DNA of 9,013 bases, taken from contig JACZST010000066.1 of assembly GCA_022574065.1 (NCBI GenBank), positions 1 through 9,013 of the forward strand. The letters are read 5' to 3'. Below are positions 1 to 4,759 of this stretch, one piece after another. The DNA comes from Acidobacteriota bacterium (GTDB lineage Bacteria > Actinomycetota > Acidimicrobiia > Spongiisociales > UBA5794). The notes under the pieces were generated by a model that was not told the DNA's origin, did not search any database, and saw nothing but the letters and a program-made list of their open reading frames with translations. A program made the position numbers and the translations under genes. Within the stretch, counting starts at the first letter, position 1. Every line of letters starts with the position of its first letter.

Positions 1-1
1 G

Positions 2-1036
2 CGCGGGCTTGCAATTGACACAACAACCGGATCCGCGCTCAGGGGGATTTCCTGTGAGGATTGGATTGTCGAGGATTGCTTTGTTTTCAATGGAAGAGCA
101 GGTGCTTGTATTGAATTTACAGAAGACCAAAAGAATATTACGGTTCGCAGGTCCGTCATTATTGGCAATCTTTACTGCGTCAGGTTTTATTCCGACACTG
201 TCCGGGACGATAGAAATCAGCTGGTAGAGAACTGCCTGCTAAATGGTAGCGGTTTTGGAATCGGGGTCTACAGTCGGCGGGTAGGAGGCATCACAGTCAA
301 GGATTGCACGATCCCTGCGAGCACGGGCTTGAATGTTTCTGCCCTGACCGTGGGGCAACAGGTCGATGTCAATAACTGTTTGATCGTGAATGCTCGATTT
401 GGCATGCAGGCCGACGACACTACCCAGATCATTGAAAACTACAATACCTTTTACGGCAACAGTACGGACCGTTCAAATGTGAATGTCGGTGCCAACTCCG
501 TTACTTACCCTCCCTTGTGGACGCCGCCTATCCTGCTCGATGGATACCAGTTCCCCTCGTGGTTTTATGAGCTGAGCGAATGGAGTCAGGTCGCTCGGAT
601 TGCGGGGACCGGTCAAACAGCCGAGGATTTGTTTGGCAACGTCCGCCCGACCGTCGCCGCCAAGAAGTCGTGGGGCGGGTTCCAGCTTCGGGAGGGAGAA
701 CGGGACACCGGAACGAAGAGGACAGGCGCCGCCAGCATCAAACTGGCCGACGCAGGCGATCACCAGATCTTTATTCCGGTCACAAATGTCGAAACTACCT
801 TCTCGATCTACGTCAATCGGGAGACCGACTATGCCGGCACCAACCCAAGAATGATTATTAGACAGCCGGGGGTCGCTGACGACGTGACGACGGATGCGGG
901 GGCGTCGGGGTCCTTCAACCAGTTGACGACGACGTTGATTTCCTGCTCAGTGTCGGAGGATGTGCCGACAACGACCACGAACCCCTGCCCATCCCGGGCG
1001 ACATCGCATACTTCTACTTCCCACCGGGCCAGGTGA
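2..1036 (+). CDS. Right-handed parallel beta-helix protein, 5'-truncated, 3' end probably frameshifted
   Basis: The frame is open from base 2, so the start lies left of the window; 344 codons are visible. Translated residues about 15-155 show at least six coils of roughly 20-26 residues with a recurring valine-x-asparagine/aspartate-cysteine rung (WIVEDC, NQLVENC, ITVKDC, VDVNNC, QIIENYN). This is the ladder of a right-handed parallel beta-helix, as in polysaccharide lyases, phage tailspikes and secreted adhesins. A non-helical C-terminal part follows (about 165-310), containing an AGTG...DLFG.VRP...AKKSWG stretch and then beta-rich sequence. The last ~35 residues (SVSEDVPTTTT to the stop) become low-complexity Thr/Ser/Arg, while frame 1 over 940-1030 reads more protein-like (PIPGDIAYFYF). 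I infer an indel near 935-1000. No catalytic residues can be assigned, so the substrate is unknown. Base composition is far AT-richer than the other genes, which suggests transfer or a chimeric join. Confidence 0.7.
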   Translation, partial: RGLAIDTTTGSALRGISCEDWIVEDCFVFNGRAGACIEFTEDQKNITVRRSVIIGNLYCVRFYSDTVRDDRNQLVENCLLNGSGFGIGVYSRRVGGITVKDCTIPASTGLNVSALTVGQQVDVNNCLIVNARFGMQADDTTQIIENYNTFYGNSTDRSNVNVGANSVTYPPLWTPPILLDGYQFPSWFYELSEWSQVARIAGTGQTAEDLFGNVRPTVAAKKSWGGFQLREGERDTGTKRTGAASIKLADAGDHQIFIPVTNVETTFSIYVNRETDYAGTNPRMIIRQPGVADDVTTDAGASGSFNQLTTTLISCSVSEDVPTTTTNPCPSRATSHTSTSHRAR

Positions 1037-1059
1037 GGTTTCCCGACGTGGCGGACTTC

Positions 1060-1320
1060 GCCGGCACGTTGGGTGTCGTTGATCTGGCCAGGCCCGAGGC
1101 CGGCTGGCAGCGGAGCCTGCATCGTCTGGGGACTTCGATCCTATTGCCGATCGCCGGTGCCAGCATTGGGGCCAGGGAGGAATACCGCTACCTGCACCAG
1201 ACCCTAGACAAGCACCCGCCGCCGGAGGAGTTGTTGGGATCGTCACCGCTTCACCTCGTCGACACCTGGCGGATGGGCCCGATGGGATTCGTATGGGGCG
1301 CGATCCTGGAGAAACAATGA
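1060..1320 (+). pseudogene. C-terminal remnant of a UbiE/MenG-like SAM-dependent methyltransferase
   Basis: Frame 1 is open from about 880 to the TGA at 1318-1320. From about 1063 it reads like the end of a class I methyltransferase: LGVVDLARPE (the strand after a PGG turn), then a basic helix, then EEYRYLHQTLDKHPPPEEL. The last part resembles the YRYL..S...HP....L segment of UbiE/MenG quinone methyltransferases. The protein ends GFVWGAILEKQ, like the usual GxVALHxGxK tail. Roughly 85 codons survive of a family normally 220-260 residues long. The SAM-binding glycine loop and the central sheet are absent. Upstream the frame continues into beta-helix-derived sequence rather than methyltransferase sequence, so this is a decapitated fragment fused by insertion, deletion or misassembly. 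A GGAGCC...GGCTCC hairpin follows the stop directly. The family call rests on short similarity and could be another class I methyltransferase. Confidence 0.5.
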
Positions 1321-1342
1321 GGAGCCACCGGCCGCCGGCTCC
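1321..1342 (+). terminator. Hairpin directly after the methyltransferase stop
   Basis: GGAGCC at 1321-1326 pairs with GGCTCC at 1337-1342 around a 10-nt GC-rich loop that can pair further. It begins at the first base after the TGA. There is no T-run, as is common for terminators in high-GC actinobacteria, so the role is inferred. Confidence 0.4.
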
Positions 1343-1360
1343 CGGCCTGAAGAAGACGCG

Positions 1361-1383
1361 CTTGCGACTTGCGACTTGCGACT
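1361..1383. repeat. Tandem heptamer CTTGCGA, three copies
   Basis: Three perfect tandem copies of CTTGCGA (1361-1381) are followed by CTC. The same heptamer occurs twice more at 2714-2727, again followed by CTC. Both arrays lie between genes. The sequence shows no coding role. Confidence 0.8.
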
Positions 1384-1443
1384 CAAAAACCGTGCACCCG
1401 CCGTCGAATGGCGTGTACCGGCGCCGCCGGGAACCGTCGGCTC

Positions 1444-1543
1444 GAACCGGGCACCCCTGCAACACCCGGGACGACCCGCTTAGGGCTGCTTCCTTCCGGA
1501 CCTGACCCGGTTCACGCGTGTTCCGCCGTTGCAGGACCCGGTC
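1444..1543 (-). ncRNA. ffs: Signal recognition particle RNA, small bacterial (4.5S) type
   Basis: The minus strand over 1484-1502 reads GGTCCGGAAGGAAGCAGCC, the near-invariant helix 8 domain of bacterial SRP RNA with its GGAA tetraloop, where the Ffh protein binds. The flanking arms form the long hairpin: CCTGCAAC (from 1528-1535) pairs with GTTGCAGG (from 1456-1463). Outside an asymmetric internal loop, ACCGGG (from 1537-1542) pairs with CCCGGT-type sequence at about 1446-1451. The total of about 100 nt fits the 4.5S type without an Alu domain. The RNA guides Ffh and FtsY in co-translational membrane targeting. The exact ends are estimated from the stem. The neighbours are a convergent methyltransferase remnant and, 200 bp upstream on the same strand, the hydrolase gene's 3' end. 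Confidence 0.93.
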
Positions 1544-1742
1544 GTCAATGCCGACCGATCCCGGTGCTGACCCGATACACAGTCACCCTCGGGCGGGAAT
1601 TCGGCCCCGCATCAAGAGGATTTCGAGTACAGGGCACCCCTAGTGCCCCGCCTAGCACGGTCACTCGAATGGTAGCGATCGTCCCGATCATCGGGCCAGA
1701 GGCCCCGCAATAGAGAGCGATCCGGTCACTATCGGGAGGCGT
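1544..1742. other. Non-coding spacer between SRP RNA and hydrolase
   Basis: I see no gene here. The spacer must hold the SRP RNA promoter (reading minus) and any terminator of the hydrolase gene. Two hairpins are visible: GGGCAC/GTGCCC (1632-1637 with 1643-1648) and GGGCC/GGCCC (1693-1697 with 1701-1705). I could not identify a convincing -10/-35 pair. Confidence 0.4.
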
Positions 1743-2690
1743 CTAAACGACACAACCCAGGATCCAATCTTGGATGGCCGTCTTGGCACGCTCCGATGCC
1801 GGGATGGAGGACGAGGTGAACCCGTGCGCCGCCCCCGTCGCCACGTGCAGCTCGACGTCGCTTCCTGCAGCGACCAGGCGGGCGCCCATGATCAGCGAGT
1901 CGTCGAGGAGGGGGTCCTGGGTTCCGACGACGATGAGTGTCGGGGGAAGGCCGGTGAGGTCGGCGTGGAGGGGTGACAGGTCCGGGTCGGCCACGTCGGC
2001 CCCGGCGGCGTAGGTCTCGGCGAACCACCGAAGCCCGTCGGTATTGGCGACGAGCGGGCGCTTACCCCAGTTGCGAACGCTGGGGGTGAGAGAGAGATCA
2101 AAGAACCCGTAGACGAAGACGGCCCCAGCGAAGTCGGTGAAACCGTGCCGGTCCCGCAGCCTCAGCATTGCGGTGGCGGCGAGATGCGCACCTGCCGACT
2201 CGCCACCGATGACGATCCGGTCGGATCCGAACGTCTCGGCTCCGTTCTCGACCACCCACCGCGCGGCCGCTTCGCTGTCGTCCGATGCCGCGGGGTAGGG
2301 ATGTTCCGGGGCCAGGCGGTAGTCCACCGAGACAACGGCGACACCTGAGTTGCGGGCAATCGCCTCCAGACGGCCATCTCGATCGGACGCCGAGCCCATG
2401 GCCCATCCGCCCCCATGGAAGTGGAGGTAGATGCCGTCGACCCGATCGGCGATGAAGATGCGTATCCCGAGGTCGCCGGCGGGCCCTGGGATCGTCTGAT
2501 TCCTGGCGAGGTCCGAGTACTCGATTGGGCCAAAGGCCCCGCGTCCCTGCTCCTGAGCTTGGCGGAGCGGCTCGATGCCAACCTCGAGCAGGTTGGGGAG
2601 CTTGCCGGTCAGCCGCTCCAGCTGCTCATTGAGGGCGAGGGTCTCCGGATCGGCATTGGCCTCATCGAAGTCCGCGGGTTCGAGGCGCAT
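1743..2690 (-). CDS. Alpha/beta hydrolase, hormone-sensitive-lipase (type IV carboxylesterase) family
   Basis: This 315-residue protein is a full-length member of the HSL/alpha-beta hydrolase-3 family, serine esterases acting on short- to medium-chain acyl esters or aryl esters. The oxyanion-hole motif HGGG is at residues 92-95, followed by the family block VDYRLAPEHPYPAA (about 122-135). The nucleophile Ser165 sits in GESAG (163-167). The acid is Asp259 in GTQDPLLDD and the base is His289 in GAAHGF, so the triad is complete. Residues 1-60 form the helical cap region typical of the family. There is no signal peptide, so a cytoplasmic location is likely. The ATG start has no obvious Shine-Dalgarno sequence, so it may be leaderless or coupled to the upstream DUF5658-like gene 48 bp away. 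That gap contains two CTTGCGA heptamers. The natural substrate cannot be told from sequence. Confidence 0.92.
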   Translation of the reverse strand: MRLEPADFDEANADPETLALNEQLERLTGKLPNLLEVGIEPLRQAQEQGRGAFGPIEYSDLARNQTIPGPAGDLGIRIFIADRVDGIYLHFHGGGWAMGSASDRDGRLEAIARNSGVAVVSVDYRLAPEHPYPAASDDSEAAARWVVENGAETFGSDRIVIGGESAGAHLAATAMLRLRDRHGFTDFAGAVFVYGFFDLSLTPSVRNWGKRPLVANTDGLRWFAETYAAGADVADPDLSPLHADLTGLPPTLIVVGTQDPLLDDSLIMGARLVAAGSDVELHVATGAAHGFTSSSIPASERAKTAIQDWILGCVV

Positions 2691-2713
2691 AGTGCGAGGG
2701 TAGAGGAGCGGAA

Positions 2714-2727
2714 CTTGCGACTTGCGA
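2714..2727. repeat. Tandem heptamer CTTGCGA, two copies, in hydrolase leader
   Basis: Two tandem copies followed by CTC lie 24-37 nt upstream of the hydrolase start codon, between it and the DUF5658-like gene. The unit is identical to the three-copy array at 1361-1381. Confidence 0.75.
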
Positions 2728-2738
2728 CTCGGTACTCG

Positions 2739-3038
2739 TCAAATCAGCCGATGCAGGGTGGTGACGTTCCACAGGATCAGGAGGGCATACATGAAGACGA
2801 CGCTGCTCAGGACCATGAACGCCGGCTTGGACCGAACTATCAGCGCGGCGGCCAGGGAAACAGCGCCTGCAAGCACCACCTTGAGCAGGTAGAACTGGCC
2901 TGGTGAGGTGACGATGCCTTGCAGGAGGGGATTGGCCTCCACGGCGCCGAGGTCGAGCGCGACGCTGGTGAACGCCCAGTCGGCGAAGGAAAGAACGAAC
3001 AGTGCGAATGCGAAGAGCAACACCCTGCGATCCAACAT
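2739..3038 (-). CDS. Small three-helix membrane protein, DUF5658-like
   Basis: Starting from the ATG at 3038 the product is 99 residues. Three hydrophobic helices are visible at about 6-27, 49-68 and 73-92. The pattern of Asp20-Trp in helix 1, the loop GAVEANPLL (31-39) and a lysine (Lys53) in helix 2 matches small integral membrane proteins of the DUF5658 type, whose function is unknown. A GTG start 17 codons upstream (3089) would add a non-hydrophobic GGTRQ-containing leader. I prefer the ATG because it opens directly into the first helix. However, the GGGGAGG just upstream is only 1 nt from the ATG (4 nt from the next codon, TTG), so the start is uncertain. It precedes the hydrolase gene by 48 bp on the same strand and the two may be co-transcribed. 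Confidence 0.72.
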   Translation of the reverse strand: MLDRRVLLFAFALFVLSFADWAFTSVALDLGAVEANPLLQGIVTSPGQFYLLKVVLAGAVSLAAALIVRSKPAFMVLSSVVFMYALLILWNVTTLHRLI

Positions 3039-3253
3039 GCCTCCCCAAGCCCATGTCTGCCGGGTGCCTCCGCCCAGCGTGGCTCCCACGATACCACTCA
3101 GCGTGGTGATGCGTACGGTCCAATCGTGTCATGGCCTGAGCCCGGTTTTCCGGCGCTCGTGTTGACCGTGCGCACATGGAGTGTCCGGTACGTTGTAAGC
3201 AGCACGTAATACGCAATTACGTCATACGGCCAGGCGCTACGCGCCGGGCCTCG
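3039..3253. other. Spacer upstream of the DUF5658-like gene with degenerate ATACG repeats
   Basis: No convincing gene is present. The part at 3200-3227 carries CGTAATACG/CAATTACG/TCATACG variants of the TACGTAA repeat seen around the tRNA genes. The end of the spacer is the hairpin that trails tRNA-Ser(UGA). Confidence 0.5.
3228..3250 (-). terminator. GC hairpin after tRNA-Ser(UGA)
   Basis: Two 10-nt arms (3228-3237 and 3241-3250) with a 3-nt loop pair at 9 of 10 positions. The hairpin begins 4 nt after the tRNA discriminator base, counted on the minus strand. It belongs to a family of five related hairpins in this cluster. There is no T-tract. Confidence 0.55.
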
Positions 3254-3338
3254 CGGAGGGGGTGGGATTCGAACCCACGGAAGCTTGCGCTTCGCTGGTT
3301 TTCAAGACCAGTACTTTCGTCCGCTCAGTCACCCCTCC
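3254..3338 (-). tRNA. tRNA-Ser, anticodon UGA
   Basis: This is an 85-nt class II tRNA. The acceptor GGAGGGG/CCCCTCC has discriminator G. The anticodon stem CTGGT/ACCAG encloses the loop CTTGAAA, giving anticodon TGA (reads UCA and wobble UCN). A long variable arm as expected for serine is present, and the T-arm is GTGGG-TTCGAAT-CCCAC. CCA is not encoded. The first 11 nt and the T-arm are near-identical to the neighbouring tRNA-Ser(CGA), which suggests an old tandem duplication. Confidence 0.96.
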
Positions 3339-3341
3339 AGA

Positions 3342-3376
3342 GCACGTATCTCGTGTCACGTATCCGGTACGGACTA
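3342..3376. repeat. Degenerate TACGTA-type repeat between the two minus-strand tRNA-Ser genes
   Basis: Variants GCACGTATC, GTCACGTATCC and GGTACGG follow each other directly 5' of mature tRNA-Ser(UGA) on the minus strand. The same AGAG-(T/C)ACGTATC sequence abuts tRNA-Ser(CGA). Confidence 0.55.
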
Positions 3377-3377
3377 C

Positions 3378-3400
3378 GGCCCGGCGCCACGCGCCGGGCC
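3378..3400 (-). terminator. GC hairpin after tRNA-Ser(CGA)
   Basis: GGCCCGGCGC and GCGCCGGGCC are perfect 10-bp arms with a 3-nt loop, starting 4 nt after the tRNA discriminator base. It is the best-formed member of the hairpin family. There is no T-tract, so it may be a processing signal rather than a terminator. Confidence 0.6.
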
Positions 3401-3403
3401 TCG

Positions 3404-3490
3404 CGGAGGGGGTGGGATTTGAACCCACGGGACCGAAACCGGCCCAACGGTTTTCGAGACCGTCACATTCGTCCGCTCTGTCACCCCTCC
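3404..3490 (-). tRNA. tRNA-Ser, anticodon CGA
   Basis: This is an 87-nt class II tRNA. The acceptor GGAGGGG/CCCCTCC has discriminator G. The anticodon stem ACGGT/ACCGT encloses CTCGAAA, giving anticodon CGA (reads UCG). The long variable arm is GC-rich, and the T-arm is GTGGG-TTCAAAT-CCCAC. CCA is not encoded. It lies 65 bp upstream of tRNA-Ser(UGA) on the same strand and the two are probably on one transcript. Confidence 0.96.
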
Positions 3491-3493
3491 AGA

Positions 3494-3545
3494 GTACGTA
3501 TCACGTATCCGCGTCGTAATACGTTGTACGTAATACGTAATACGG
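3494..3545. repeat. Tandem/degenerate heptamer TACGTAA array
   Basis: The clearest part, 3526-3543, reads TACGTAA-TACGTAA-TACG. It is flanked by TCGTAATACGTTG and GTACGTATCACGTATCC variants. The array lies between tadA and tRNA-Ser(CGA), is AT-rich against its surroundings, and has no coding content. Confidence 0.75.
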
Positions 3546-3568
3546 GCTGGCGCCGCAGGCGCCGGCCC
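3544..3568 (-). terminator. GC hairpin after tadA
   Basis: Two 11-nt arms (3544-3554 and 3558-3568) with loop GCA pair at 10 of 11 positions. It lies 17 nt past the tadA stop codon. It resembles the tRNA-trailing hairpins, but the first stretch is GGGC(T/C)GGCGCC. Confidence 0.6.
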
Positions 3569-3584
3569 CCGAGTGTACCGGTGC

Positions 3585-4034
3585 CTACCTTCGATCAGAG
3601 AAGAAGGACTCGAGCAACTTGGCCGCGTCGTCCTCGCGTATACCGGCCACGAGGTCGCACCGATGGTTGAGTCGCTCGTCCTGAGGAATGTTGTACAGGC
3701 TCCATGCAGCTCCGGCCTTGGGATCGGCGGCGCCGTAGACGATGCGGTCCACTCGCGCCCACACCGCGGCCATGGCACACATCGCACACGGCTCCAGGGT
3801 GACGACCATCGTGTGCCCATGGAGCCGCCAGTCGCCGATCTCTCTTGATCGTGCAGAGAGCACAAGCAGCTCGGCATGGGCGGTAACGTCGCCTCGCTCC
3901 TCGCGCCGGTTGTGATCGGCCGCAACCACCTCACCCGAGGAATCGAGGAGGATGGCACCGATAGGCACATCGCCGTGCTCGACCGCGAGGCCTGCCTGCT
4001 CGAGGGCGATTCCCATCGCGTCGACGGCATTCAT
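3585..4034 (-). CDS. tadA: tRNA-specific adenosine deaminase TadA
   Basis: This 149-residue enzyme deaminates adenosine 34 to inosine in the anticodon of tRNA-Arg(ACG), letting one tRNA read CGU, CGC and CGA. The CDA-fold zinc site is complete: His53 and catalytic Glu55 in AHAE, and Cys83/Cys86 in PCAMC. DVPIGAILL (22-30), YGAADPKAGAA (100-110) and LNHR (122-125) are family blocks matching bacterial TadA. The length is normal. The start at 4034 is chosen because GAAGGAGGG lies 9 nt upstream and the family block starts right after. An in-frame start at 4145 would run through the antisense of tRNA-Ser(GGA). The gene is divergent from that tRNA by only 36 bp. Its substrate tRNA-Arg(ACG) is not in the window. 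Confidence 0.95.
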   Translation of the reverse strand: MNAVDAMGIALEQAGLAVEHGDVPIGAILLDSSGEVVAADHNRREERGDVTAHAELLVLSARSREIGDWRLHGHTMVVTLEPCAMCAMAAVWARVDRIVYGAADPKAGAAWSLYNIPQDERLNHRCDLVAGIREDDAAKLLESFFSDRR

Positions 4035-4058
4035 TTGCCAGAACCCTCCTTCTACACT
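4030..4058 (+). promoter_or_regulatory. Possible promoter of tRNA-Ser(GGA), overlapping the tadA start
   Basis: TACACT at 4053-4058 (4 of 6 to TATAAT) ends 12 nt before the mature tRNA 5' end. TTCATT at 4030-4035 (3 of 6 to TTGACA) lies 17 nt further upstream and covers the tadA start codon. This is a weak match, but any promoter for this tRNA has to sit here or inside tadA. Confidence 0.35.
4043..4051 (-). promoter_or_regulatory. Shine-Dalgarno site of tadA
   Basis: The minus strand reads GAAGGAGGG about 9 nt before the ATG at 4034. It decides the tadA start, because no such site precedes the upstream in-frame candidate. Confidence 0.8.
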
Positions 4059-4070
4059 TTCACACCCTAC

Positions 4071-4160
4071 GGAGGGATCGCATAGTCTGGCCGAGTGCGC
4101 ACGCCTGGAAAGCGTGTAAGCGGTATCCCCGCTTCGTGGGTTCAAATCCCACTCCCTCCG
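4071..4160 (+). tRNA. tRNA-Ser, anticodon GGA
   Basis: This is a 90-nt class II tRNA. The acceptor GGAGGGA/TCCCTCC has discriminator G. The anticodon stem CACGC/GCGTG encloses CTGGAAA, giving anticodon GGA (reads UCC and UCU). A long variable arm is present, and the T-arm is GTGGG-TTCAAAT-CCCAC. The D-arm CGCATAGTCTGGCCGAGTGCG resembles the TCGCCTAGTGG...GGCGC form of mycobacterial tRNA-Ser(GGA). CCA is not encoded. Confidence 0.95.
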
Positions 4161-4162
4161 CG

Positions 4163-4183
4163 GGGCCCGGCTCCGCCGGGCCC
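4163..4183 (+). terminator. GC hairpin after tRNA-Ser(GGA)
   Basis: GGGCCCGGC and GCCGGGCCC are perfect 9-bp arms around TCC, beginning 3 nt after the discriminator base. It is a member of the five-hairpin family and has no T-tract. Confidence 0.6.
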
Positions 4184-4288
4184 TATCACATCCACGAGCC
4201 GAACATTGGGTTGCGAGATACGCCCGCGGCTCGGCATTGCACGCCAGTACCCTGTCGTTCGCAACCGGTGGTTCGTTTTCGGACCTCG

Positions 4289-4313
4289 GACTACGTGGTA
4301 CGTAATACGGATC
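4289..4313. repeat. TACGTAA-type repeat before tRNA-Ser(GCU)
   Basis: ACTACGTGGTACGTAATACGG is a two-unit degenerate copy of the heptamer repeat. It sits directly 5' of the mature tRNA, as the copies do upstream of the two minus-strand tRNA-Ser genes. Confidence 0.6.
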
Positions 4314-4315
4314 TT

Positions 4316-4405
<90 letters not shown>

Positions 4406-4407
4406 GA

Positions 4408-4426
4408 GGCCCGGCTGCGCCGCGCC
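4408..4426 (+). terminator. GC hairpin after tRNA-Ser(GCU)
   Basis: GGCCCGGC and GCCGCGCC pair at 7 of 8 positions around TGC, starting 4 nt after the discriminator. It is the weakest member of the hairpin family. It also stands between the converging tRNA and zinc-finger transcripts. Confidence 0.5.
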
Positions 4427-4462
4427 GTAGCTGGTAGCCGAAACATCAACTACGAGTAATAC

Positions 4463-4750
4463 CTATGCCGAAACCGCGAGACGCGTCCCGGCCCCGTGCT
4501 CGTAACACCACGCCCAGGCCTCGCCAGGCTCCTTGGAGCGGATGACGGGATGTCCGGCGGCGATCCCGTGCTCCCTGGCGTGCGTGTTCTTGGAATCGTC
4601 GCAGCACCTGGTCTCTTGGCAGGTCACGCAATAGCGCAAATGCACCCAGGTGTCCCCCATCTCCAGGCACTCGATGCAGCCTCCCGAAGGCATGTCCTCG
4701 AGCGGGACATTCTGGAGCTCATCGCAGAGTTCGCGTTGTGCTGTGGCCAT
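4463..4750 (-). CDS. UBP-type zinc finger protein, 95 residues
   Basis: The protein is essentially one ZnF-UBP domain, the fold that in eukaryotic USP5 and HDAC6 binds the free C-terminal Gly-Gly of ubiquitin. Candidate zinc ligands in order are Cys25-x2-Cys28, Cys41-x2-Cys44, Cys49/Cys50, His57, His61, His67, and Cys82-x2-His85. The order matches the HDAC6 pattern, including AGHPVI (65-70) and EAWAWCY (77-83). The Arg that follows the CG pair in the eukaryotic binding pocket is Asp here (CCDDS, 49-53), so ubiquitin-type tail binding should not be assumed. Bacteria lack ubiquitin, and the function of such bacterial proteins is unknown. The ATG is 9 nt beyond the kinase stop codon on the same strand, so it is the last gene of the kinase/flavoprotein operon and probably translationally coupled. 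Confidence 0.88.
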   Translation of the reverse strand: MATAQRELCDELQNVPLEDMPSGGCIECLEMGDTWVHLRYCVTCQETRCCDDSKNTHAREHGIAAGHPVIRSKEPGEAWAWCYEHGAGTRLAVSA

Positions 4751-4759
4751 GGAGTGAGC

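Noticed and set aside
947..1465. Minus-strand open frame opposite the methyltransferase remnant and part of the SRP RNA
   Set aside because: It is Arg/Pro/Ser-rich, overlaps a structural RNA and has no motif. The plus strand carries the recognisable methyltransferase tail.
3205..3545. Possible CRISPR array from the recurring TACGTAA-like units
   Set aside because: The units are 7 bp, degenerate and directly tandem, with no constant repeat of 24-37 bp and no regular spacers. No cas genes are present.
3176..3670. Open frames containing GWDSNPR / GFEPT-type sequence across the tRNA region
   Set aside because: They are translations of tRNA-Ser genes and their antisense, a well-known annotation artefact. 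The cloverleaf structures and tandem tRNA repeats explain the sequence completely.
4035..4145. Longer tadA start at 4145
   Set aside because: The extra 37 residues are the antisense of tRNA-Ser(GGA) and have no family similarity. A strong Shine-Dalgarno site supports 4034.
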